Below are positions 35,901 through 47,000 of a stretch of 64,000 nt of DNA, in pieces (position 1 is the stretch's first letter; every line of letters starts with the position of its first letter). This DNA comes from Fasciola hepatica. Its lineage: Eukaryota; Platyhelminthes; Trematoda; Plagiorchiida; Fasciolidae. The notes below the pieces were generated by a model. The model saw only the letters and a list, made by a program, of their open reading frames with translations. It had not been told where the DNA came from and searched no databases. The stretch lies in NCBI GenBank assembly GCA_948099385.1, contig CANUEZ040000024.1:24153001-24217000 (forward strand). Direction: 5' to 3'. The translations under genes and the position numbers were made by a program.

Positions 35901-38900
35901 CATTGAGATCACTGACCGGCTGGTGAATCGGGCACGTAAAGTGGCAGCTGGAAAGATGCGAGCGGTTGCCTTTTCTAAGCGTCTTATTTGTAACTCGCTT
36001 TTGTCATCTCGTTTGGAAGGAAGTTGAATATATAGTTCTTTCTTCTTAACGGTCACTAACGTCAACCTCCTTGCTCTTTCTGTTGTTTTTCTGAAGGAAA
36101 CTTTCGGGTTATCCGTTACTCGGAAGTGTTTGCTTTAAAATGTCTAGTTCTTTACTCGCCATCTCGCCCGAATAAGCTAGCGAAATTAGTGTAATGGCCT
36201 GTCCACGTTGGATTGCGATGTAGGCGACAGACATTGTTCATAATTTATGAGTTTCTAGCCCAAAAAATGTAACTGTATTAGTCACAAGGATGATTTTACC
36301 GAAAACGAGGTTGTTTGCTATTTCTGTTATGCCATATAACAGGCCATAGTTGGCCGCACACACTTCAGACTTGACAAATATTTCTGTTGGTAGCCGGTCT
36401 TCCACTGAATAAGGCTGGTCCATTTTCTGGGTTAAGGACCATTGCGTACATGGACGTTTCCGTGATTAAAAGTATGTGGTCGCATCATTGTTTATCAAGG
36501 AACATAAAACGAACAATAATTGACCAATTACCTTAAATTTTGCTGTTCCACTGTACATCTGAATGCTACTACAGACCGAAGTAGAACGGGGAGTTTTTAA
36601 ACTTAGGTTATTCGACTATGGCGCTCATGAAGATACAATCATTTTCTGGGCGTAGGTATTTATTAACAGGTATATTCCCTATCACTGTAGAGGCTAAGTG
36701 GAGACCCGCAGACTGGTACATCACAACAGATGTTTTTCTTGTTATAGGACAACCGTGGTAGCAAGAAACACATTTGTGATAATTAGTATTCTACCAATTT
36801 CATTAAATCACGTTTGTTAGTACATTTTTCTTGTCGATCGTTACTGCCAGGGGGAATTCTTCCAAAATCAACCATTTAGAAACCGCACAATGTTTTTGTC
36901 GAAGAGCTGTAGTTTTATTGCCTGACCAACCACGTAGTTTTTGTTTTTTCAACATTTTGATCAATCGAAATCCTCTCGGAATTCCTGAGATTGTCCTATG
37001 ATGGAAACGTAAGTAATAAGTAAGCAGCACATTCAGTTAGCGCTCCAACAGACCTAATGGGAGCCTAATAAAGTGCGGGTTCAGTTCAACCTTTAACCTT
37101 GCACTTCTGTGCTCTGGCTTCGGTTGCTACCTCCCAGCATCGCCGAGTCAAGGACCAGCTTTCGCGAACTTGCGTCATCTGTGGCGCCGCCATGACATCT
37201 GGCTCTCCCTCGAGGGAGGGGTGTACAGTCCCATAGTTCGTAGTTTTTCTCGCGGTTGTAAAACCTGGGCCCTCCGCGTTGAGGATGCTCAGCGGCTTTC
37301 TGTGTTCGGTCACCGGTGTCTCCGAAGTGTTGCTCGTGTCTGTTGGGAACATCGGGTGAGCAATGATGAGGTTCGTCGTCGTGTGTTTGGTGCTGACCGA
37401 GATAATCGCTCTACACTGCTTCCGATGGCTCGAGCATGTTTTGCGTATGTGTGCCCATCGTTTGCCCTTTCGTGCTCTTTTTTCAAGTACTGAGTAAGGC
37501 TGGGAGAGACGACGCGGCAGTCAGGTTATGAATTCACGTAGAGACATGAAAAAGTTAGCTTCGGCTTTGGTTTTGGTTGGTGCTTCTTGCTGGTTAAGGT
37601 CCAAGAGATGAGGACTGCCGCTGGTTAAAGACGCTGAGAGATATGGCTTGGAACCGAATAAGGCAGTGCGAGTGCTGTATGGCCTGTTTGTTGACTTCCC
37701 GTTCCCATAAACAACTGAAAAACTGATAAAAAAAGGATTCCCAAAAGGTGTACGGTAAAAATGTCAAAAAATCGCTTTACTTGTAATCTTTATACTGACT
37801 CTTAATCTCCTGCCCTCGATTTTGTCATTTTTCCCTGTTGTTGTTGTTGCGCTGGTATTATGCTTGTTCTCAAGTTCTCAAGTGTAAATATATAAAAAAC
37901 ATATAAACGACGTACCGCCACCTGGCGTCCCCCATCCCTAACACAGGAGTGGTCTCAAGTCGATCATGTGGCGGTTAGCTACCGCTCTCACGGCAGCGTG
38001 TTAGATTGTCGCTCTTACTGGTCAACTCGCCTCGATCATGATCACGCATCAGTTTACGCTACGAAATGCCCGCGATCTGGGGGCTCGAAGAATTCTAACC
38101 ATGCTCGCCTAAATATTGGCAAGCTGGACGACCCTCTTGTGCCAGCCTTCCAGACTACGCTGTCCGGCGCTGGAATCCACCGCCCCACCTGATGTCGATG
38201 AGCAGTGGGAGCGACTGAAGGAAGCCTTACTGAATGCCAGCCTGACCAGTTGTGGTACCGTTCGCCACACCCAGAGAAGTTGCATTTCTTCAAACCCCTT
38301 GTTATTGCTCGAGAGCCGCCGACATATCTTTGCTGATGCAAGACACAATGAAGCACGTTGTGAACTCCGCTCGCGTTTGAAGAACAGTTTGCGTGCTGAT
38401 CGTGAGACGTAGTGGTCAGAACGTGCCCTCGAGGTGGAAGCAGCTTCTGCCTCTGGCAACCCCAGAAAGTTCTTTCAACTCATTCGCGCCACCGGACAGC
38501 GAAAAACAGGTTTTATTGAGACAAACCGCGAAACCGATGGGACATCAATCACCAACCTGTCGCGCAGACTAGACCACTGGGCAGAACACTTTCACTCCAC
38601 AGTTGGCCACCGGCTGTCTCCATTGCATCTTGCACTCCTACACTTCCTCTGTGGCCTATTCCAGACAGTCACCCGACGGAAGCGGAAATTCGAAAGGAAC
38701 TACAAACCCTCACACGCCACAAGGCACACGGGTCAGATTGTATTCCTCCTGAGCCTTTCAAATATGGCGGGATGGTTCTGTTGAGACAAACTGACAACCC
38801 TGTTCTCAAAGGTTTGGACGGAAGGAAAAGCTCCCTAATCCTAGAGTGAATCGACGACGATACCCGCCTTTAAAAACGGTTGCCGTACATTGTTCTAATC

Positions 38901-41900
38901 ACCGGGGAATTAACCTGGTCACTGCCGCTTCAAAACCCCTAGTGTCCGCTATCTTCCGCCGACTTTCTGCCTTGCGCGAGCTCCAATGCCGTAAAGAGCA
39001 AGTTGTGTTTTGCCCCGGCCGCGGCTTCCCGGATCAAATCTCAACTCTTCGCCTTCTTCTTGAACATCGTCACGTTTACCAAAGGCAAACTATCGCTGTT
39101 TCTGGACATTAGGGCCGCCTTTGACTCTGCCGATAGGAGTGCCCTACGGACTTGCCTGTTGAGGAATGGCGTGCCCGAGAAGTACGTTTCCATCCTGTAA
39201 GCTTTCTGTCGGTGGACCTCGGGCAGAGTGAAAGTCTGTGGACAACTATTCCAGTCCTTTGTCGTCTCAAGTGGCGTTCTTCTTCAACTTCGTTATGGAT
39301 GGTCTGCTCCAAAGAACCTCCAATGGTGTTGGGAACGGTGGTGTGGAACTTCTACCGGACGCCAGCTGTTGGCTTGGATTATGCTGACGACGTTGCCTTG
39401 CTGGGAGACGACCCCCAAGTCGGCCAAGATGCCTTAAACTACTTGGCCGTCGAAGTCATCGAGCATGGCATGCGCTTTGCTTCACCCAAGTGCAAAATAC
39501 TTATACAAAGCTGGCAACATTCTCCTGCACTCACTCTTTGTGGGGAACGTCTGAAAACCGCCAGCAGCTTTGTGTACCTGGGCAGGGTATTGGAGACGAG
39601 ACTCCGCTGCGTATCTAAGGCCCGTTTGGCTTTTACTAATCCAAGGCATCTGTGGCGTCGTCACGACGTCAGGCTCCCGCTAAAGGATAGAGTCTATAAT
39701 ACCGCACCTTGCTCGATACTACTTTATGGATGCGAAACGTGGTCAGTTCGGGAAGAAGGGCTGCGCTGGTTGGCCGCATACGACCATCGGCTTCTTTTTC
39801 TATTACATGCTTTTGCATGAATGAAGTGAAAAGGGTATGTACCCCGTAGCCACGAAGGCCCACTGCACCATAAGGGATAACCAGCAAACCGACCATGAGA
39901 CTTGGAGTGGATAACTACATAGATCAGGGGTGGTAACGATCTGAACAACAGTGGATTACTGTCTACGGTCAATCACACGAGTATGGTGGCAGCATTACGT
40001 TCGTAACGACGAAGCGCGCAGGAGAGTATTTGGAGTGGATTGTTCACCACTCAGGGTAACTTTTTCTTTTCGTCAGCTACGGTGGTGAGGTCATGTCTTG
40101 CGGGTGCCCACCCAGCGTTTGCCTCACCGCGCTTTGTTCGCACTCGCTGTACAGGAATGGAAACGGCGGCGTGTCGGACAACCAACGACCTGCAGAAGTT
40201 TGAAGAAACCGACTTACCGTTTAGCCGCAGAGGCGTCCTGTCGCTTACCAATTTGGAGCAAGAATGACACCATCATCATCATCATACAGCGTTAAACAGT
40301 AGGGCAAGCCCCACTGACCACTGCCTTTCTCGCCATCTTGCACGTTGAATTAGAAAGTATGAACATACAAGATGAACACGGAGTGGATCTACATAGACGG
40401 GAAAAGGAAAACACGCCCTAGTAGCCAACACACGGAATATACAGTCTAACTGTACAAACGCACACCGATCAGTCATTCTGATTCGACACAAAATGACAAC
40501 ACGATCACTAATGTTCACGGTTTGCTGCCATATTCCTCAGTGTCTCCTGCCAACTGGTTGACGGATCTCCTCGACCCCAACCACGAAAACGTGAGGCACC
40601 TACTTTTGCTCAGTTTGTTGTACATTTTCTCATTCCTCGTTTCCAAGTCATCTGTTGACCTCCACTTGCTTTTTCCAACTCCCAAGGCGGAACGGTGAAT
40701 AGGACACGGTATGGTGGACGTGTGTTCACCATACGTAACACGTGCCCCAATCAACGAGGTCTACTAAGATGGATACGCTGTGACAACATTCTTTGAATTA
40801 GTACCCCATACTCCATTTCTGACCTCAGCATTGCTCACTCGGCTATTCCACTCAATCTTAGCGATACTACGTAAACATCGGTGGTCGAAAACCTCAAGAC
40901 GACGGATATCTTCTGCACGCAGACTCCATGTCTCGCAACCATACAACAAAAGTGAACGCACTGCGGAACAGTATACACGGCCTTTCAACTTCAGTGAAAT
41001 ATCAGGTTGGCGCCACAAGTGCTTCAGTCGAGCGTACGCCGCTCGAGCCTTCGATATACGCGTACTCACCTCTACTACTCTGCTCCCATCCGTCGTCACG
41101 CTGCTGCCGAGGTAGGTGAAGTGGTCGACAACTGCCAGCACCTCCCCATCGAGCATCAAGCTCGGAATTGTTGACGTCCAGTCTTGTAACCACCTCACAC
41201 TTTGAAGGTGCAAAGAGCATACCGAATGGAGCTACAGCTCTTGAGAACTTATCTAGTGCACGTTGAGCGTTTTCTGTGGATTTGAACAAGCAGACAAGGT
41301 CGTCTGCGTAATCTAGATCACATAGCTTCCCACTATTTCCTAGTTCGACGCCTACATCCTGAAGATTTTGCAACGCACTCTCCATTATTTCCTCCATGAC
41401 GAAGTTGAACAGGAATGAAGACGTGGGACATCCTTGTCGAACACCACTAGTCGTTTCGAACCGATCGGATAGTTCACCGTAAACTCTTACGCGGCCAGAA
41501 GTATGAGAATACAATGATCTCAGTAGGTTCGCGAACTTCTGGGGCATACCTTTTCGCTGAAGAGAACTGAAAAGCACTGTTCGATCAACTGAATCGAAGG
41601 CGCCTTTCAAGTCTAAGAAAACCATTATTGTCAGCCGGCGGTGTGTGTGACGCGTTTCAAGTAGTCAGCGAAGAGTAAAAACTCATCGATGAATCGTCAA
41701 CCTGGGTGGACTCCAGCCTGTTGCACGTGGGTGTTCTTGTGGGCGGGTGTAAGACGGTGCAGCAGAATCGAGGCTAATACTTCAGTGACTATCGGAATTA
41801 AGCTGATCCCATGATGATTACTACAGTCATTGCGTATTCCCTTCTTGAAGATGAAAACAATCAATGACTCGCCCCATATTAACGGAATACGCTCCTCGTT

Positions 41901-43986
41901 CCAAATGTCACGGAGCAAGACGGTAAGTGGTTTTATCAAAACATTCCCACCCAGTTTGAAAAGAACTGGGGGAATTTCGTAGGGACCCGCTGCTTTCCCT
42001 CGTTTTAGTAATCGAATGCATGACTCTACTTATACTTCCGATGGAGGCTCAAGTGATATCACCCAATGGGTCGCAGTTGCTGACACATGAATAACTATAC
42101 TAGCGTGCGGCCAGCTAAACTGTTCCTTGAAGTATTCGACCCAACGGTCCAGCCTTTGCTGTTTGCTATGGATGGGTTCTCCATTTCTATCCCAAATCGT
42201 TTCACTGACCTGGGTGCGCCGTCCACCGGTGTCACGAATAAGTTTGGACAGTCTTTGACTGTTACCTGAAGCAGCTGCTATTCCCATTTCTTCGGCCACC
42301 TTGACCCACCAATTTTCGAGATCATTCTTAAGGCTTTTCGTAACTTGCTTTTGCAGACATCTTCGTATCTTATTCATCTCCTCACAGTTCCGGAACTGAC
42401 GCTTTTGCTCCATTGTACTCAGCGACTCTTGCGAGATCCAGTGTCTTTGATGGACAATGGATTTAGGACCACAGGCAAAACCTGCTGCAACGTGCATCGC
42501 CTGTTCGATGTGAGCCCAATGCTCATCTATATTACTGTTCGTCGTAAATCCTAGATCATGTGCTAGCTTCTGCTCATAACGAGTGTGGACTTCCGGATCA
42601 CACTTACGTTGTACAGCTAACCGGGTTTGCGGCTTGCGACGATGACCATGGAGCTGGAGAGATAATCGCATTAAAACTAATGCATGGTCAGACTCTACGT
42701 ACGTGGAACAGTAAAATCTACAGCTCACAACAGAACTGCGCCACCGGTAGCTTACGGCGATATGATCAATTTGACTCAAAGTAGCTGTAGAGTTAGAGCA
42801 CCATGTCGCTGTGCGACGCAAGTTGTGCCGGAAATTGGTGCTAGACAAGAACAAACGATTGTCTACACAAAACTGGGGAAGCCTATCCCCGTTATCTGTA
42901 CGCTCAGCGGTTAAAGCACAACAACCACCTAAACAAGCTTCTGATACGCTAAGTTTGCCAACTTGTGCATTGAAGTCACCAGCTAGCACTATAATGTCAG
43001 AACCTTTACTGTTGCGAACGAGGGTGGCGAGTTCATCATAGAACTCATCTTTCTGCGCGTCTGAGCTGCAGTCCGTTGGGGCGTACGCCGAGATCACAAA
43101 CAAATTGCGCTTAACACAACTATCCTTTCGAACGCCGACTGACCCCTGGAGTCTCAGCACATAAACGACTGTTAACAGGGATCCAGTCTAATAGGGCAGC
43201 CTCAGCCTTGTCAGTCAAGACTATTCCTACACCACATTGACCCGCAGCTCCAGCTACTTCGTCTCCTGAAGTGCGCAGAAAATACCTCGATGAGATACCA
43301 GGAGCAGTTAGTTCAATCACTCTGCTCGAATTTTGAGTGCGCGTTTCACTTACGCAGCAGACATCAATTTTCAGCGAGTCTATTTTGAACATCAGGCACG
43401 CCTGCTTACCGGCCTGCATGAGTGCACGCACATTAGAGGTGTCTAGATTCAGAGGGTGACAAGGCCTGAGACAGTGAGTTACAAGACAGCGGATTATTCA
43501 CAACTTTATTCGACAATGAACTGTTGCAAATATCAGACGTGTTATCAACGGGAGCATTATGGGTGGATAGAGAGAATAAAGAGAGGTGGCTGAGGACAGA
43601 AGACAGGCTGTATAAAACAGAGTTCCCTCTGAGCAGTAGCCCACCCTGCTCGATGCAATGGGCAGCGCGGTCCTGATTATCCTGCGCGACGACCGATGCT
43701 GTATGGAGTTCTTTCTATTCGTGCAGAATGACACCGAAAACAGTTGGTCAGATACACTGGCGGATATGGCCCGAAACCGGAGTCAGTGGCGTAAATGCTG
43801 TGCTGGCTCCGCGTCCTTCCTCTTTCATATATAAAGCCACAAACGGTACGAGAAAAATCAAAATACCGTGCGGGGAAAAAGCCTTGCAAAATAATCTTTC
43901 CAACTTTTCTATTCTTTTCCTTTTGTGCATTGTTTTTCTACTATACCATGGTCTCTTTGGCACGTTGTCTGTACCGGATCCATGTC

Positions 43987-44056
<70 letters not shown>

Positions 44057-47000
44057 GCCACTTGACCGTCACTCTTGCGCGATCCTCACGCACGCTCTCA
44101 AATATAAATTTAACCACTATCTCTCCCGATCGTTTTCTCGTTATCCCGGGCCGTGTATAATACAGTTCTGGTTAACGTGTTTGTACAGTGCCGAGCGTTA
44201 GAGTAACGTGCAGGAAGTCCGCGTAGTACGAAGGGCCGAAGAACGTGCTCAATAAGGGAACTGCGACGTAAGGGTTAGCGACTTACAGAACCGTCCAGCA
44301 GAGTCGCACACGTACGACTGCTTACTGGCATCTAGTCTACCAGTGCATGCTCAGCTCTCATGGTCAAAGAAATCCCAACGCCGGCCTGACCATGAGCACC
44401 AGAAACCGGATCACCCGAAACACGAAGAGTAAGGCGAGAGACTGAGGTTGTATCTGGAGTGCGAAGAGTGATCACAAAAATGGTGTCTTGTATGAGCGTT
44501 TTGGAGATACAGCATAAGTCCACTTTAGAAATGTCGAGTTCTAGCGACAGCAGCCTGTTGCACTGTCTGACATGGTGTACGGATGTTGAACGCAGCCATG
44601 TGAAATAAACATGTAGGCTTAGGAAGTGTCTCTGATTTATGTTCGAATTCTGAACTACTGCTCTCTTCAGAGCGTCAACTACCCGTGTCGTTTTGCATCG
44701 ATCTTAGATTAGGAGACGGGAAATCGGTAAAGCCTTTTACAGGAAGAATGCTGGAGGTTTCTGGGCAAGTCATACTTCGCGGCTGCCTATACCACAAAGG
44801 TTTTTATTTGGGAGCCCTAACCGGAGCCTTCGACTTAAAAGTCTGACCAACAAGGCAGTGGGGTGTTAACTCAGCACGACAACGTGACCGAAGAACCACT
44901 GAAGAGATTCTTGGTTTGTCACATGAGACTTGATTGTTTTAAGCATTACTTTTTGTCTTCCCTGGTGCTTTGTTATCGACCCGCCTTCCGCATTCAGTCC
45001 TCAGCATCATGCACCCAATGGAGCAAGCGGAACGGGGGCGGTATTTTTTGGGCCGAGGGCTGCCCAGCTTAGGCGGGCAATAGCTGCCCAACGAAGTGTG
45101 ATGACTTCTCACACTGTCGAGGGAAACCCCGGGTACTCCACTCCTACATTCATCTAGTGGGGAATTTCAGTCCAGTAAAATGCTTCTCTCCGTGTTTGTT
45201 CGTTGCAGTGTCCTTTCTAGGGGCATGGCGGTTAGAACCAGATGTGGCCCTGCTACCGGAGTGAGTTGCATGTGCCAGTCGATCTAGGCCTTATGACAAT
45301 GACAAAATTGTACTTTTTCAGAGAACCTTCCACCTGGTATCCTGTGACGATCTGTAAGGCATCAAAAGGTCAGACGAAGTGATGAACCGGGCGGCACTGA
45401 AGCTTCCTGTTATGGAATTATCGGATATAAGACGCTGTCGTTCTTACAGAAAAACACACTGCCTGCACACGCGACAAAAAGCTCGGCAGGATGCTTGGCC
45501 CTCCTGTTCTTATTAAATAACGAAGTTGTAAACGATGGATGAGTCAAAGGCTACCACTTTTTCGAACAGATTTCAACTTGCTTCTGATGTGTTTAATGAG
45601 CTTTTCTGGCGTGGAAATAAACAATGGTGTTCACTGAGCTAGAAACCGATGGAAATTCGGTAAAAAGATGATTTCAGTACAAAATTGGTGAGTATTAAGT
45701 ACCTGTATATTTTTTTACTTCTGCGCCACTATTTCCTGCTGGAGGATAAGTCGGCTTCACTGGGTACTCAGTGTGCGTAGTAGAATGTCATCAAGAAACA
45801 CGAAGTAGTCTGATCGATGAAAATGAATACTATAAATAATAATCAGCATCAAATTGGCATACTCAATTTAATCAAGCAAGAGCACATACCAACGAGATTT
45901 TCGCCATCGACAGATGTCGTCATCAGTGTTGGAGGCTGCAATGGTCGTTTTGGTGATCGATAGTCACACGAAATCCGACGGACTGAATCATAGCTTTGCG
46001 AGTTTGGTGAATTTGGCAATACTCGGGTGTTAGTCTGTGCATCAGAAGCTCCGCAGGAGCAGTGTTCATGTTGGCATCCTCGAGCGTGTGAGGTGGGACT
46101 TAACGGGACGTTATGCCTAACTCTGGAGCCGGTAATCAGCGGTGAGCCGATGATTGCATCTTGATATACAAAGGCTTCTCCGTTTGCACTGAGTGTGTCC
46201 GGTGAAAAAGTGCTGGAACCCACCAGCTGTCTGTTAAGATCTTGTGGAAGTAAGGACATATTGCAAGTAGTTGGCGGAGTAACACGATTGGACAAATTTG
46301 ATTCATGTGACTTGCTGCGATGTAACGGGAAAAGTAACTTCAACCTGTGTTTTGGGGGAGGCGTACCAGGTTGTCTTGAGCGCTCTCGATCGCGCATGTA
46401 ATAACTTGGTGGGTTTTGGGAGGAGCCTCGATCACCGGAAGAAGACGACAGGGGAACATCACTATTGAATCCATTCCAGTTGATATGAACATTATGAGGA
46501 GGGGAAACAGTAACGGCACACGGGCTCCGCTCGGACCACAAGGGAGTCGCAGGTACGGAAACGCCACCTAAGGGTATATCACCATCCCAAAAATAGTTCG
46601 TGGACCTTGCAAAACTCACGTCTGCAGTGGGGAAACCATTCAGTGCCGTGCTATCTGTCAGCTGCGCAGAAATCCCACTCGTCGAGCATGTTGGTATGGG
46701 ACTGGAGATTGCTGGGGTCACCAAATTGGGTGAAGCAGGTGCTGGCTGGTTTTCCGACCTGAGTGGACTAGGCTGATTCAGTGGACTGGATCTGTGGGTT
46801 TTCTGTGAAGGATCTGAGGTAACCGAACATGTTTTTTCGTCAAATGAAATTTGAACAGGCGTGTTGGGGGGATCGATAGGAACGCGGAAGGGTTGTGGGG
46901 GATTGGTATCCTGAACAAAACTTCGAAGTGTGAGATTATCTAATGGAGAGCTACTCAGAGCCGTCGGTAAATCACTAATGTGTTCTTTGTTTAGACGGAT

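Larger units (their letters stand above)
40272..43724 (-). mobile_element. LINE family A, full-length copy nested in LINE B
   Basis: About 3.45 kb, flanked by the 11-base duplication AGAATGACACC (40261-40271 and 43725-43735). On minus: a 5' leader (43724 to about 43440), endonuclease (43431-42030; DVCCVSETRTQ, LFVISAYAPTDCS, VLAGDFNAQVG, QIDHIAV, SDHALV), linker, RT (41939-41002; WGESLIVFIFKKG, FLDLKGAFDSVDR, SGVRQGCPTSSFLFN, LDYADDLVCLF), post-RT region (41213-40764; HLWRQPDISLKLKGRVY), then an ATG-repeat tail at 40285-40272. Four or five frameshifts or stops separate long open frames, so it is recently dead. Confidence 0.93.
37935..44054 (+). mobile_element. LINE family B, long copy split by a nested LINE A
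   Basis: Left part 37935-40271, right part 43725-44054. It contains the end of the endonuclease/linker (38434: FFQLIRATGQRKTGF), RT fingers (CSNHRGINLVTAASKPL), FLDIRAAFDSADRSALRTC at about 39100, YADDVALLGDDP at about 39380, HLWRRHDVRLPLKDRVYN, and the post-RT QLRWWGHVLRVPTQRLPHRA block at about 40070-40135. The 3' end (GATATGGCCCGAAACCGG) resumes after the inserted LINE A and finishes in a long (TA)n. The RT active site YADD is intact but the frame is broken several times. A SINE is also inserted near 39795. Confidence 0.88.

Noticed and set aside
43470..43724. Solo LTR on minus (TATA-like TTTATACAG and AATAAAG)
   Set aside because: The 11-base duplication places the outer edge of LINE A at 43724, so this is more simply the LINE A 5' leader.
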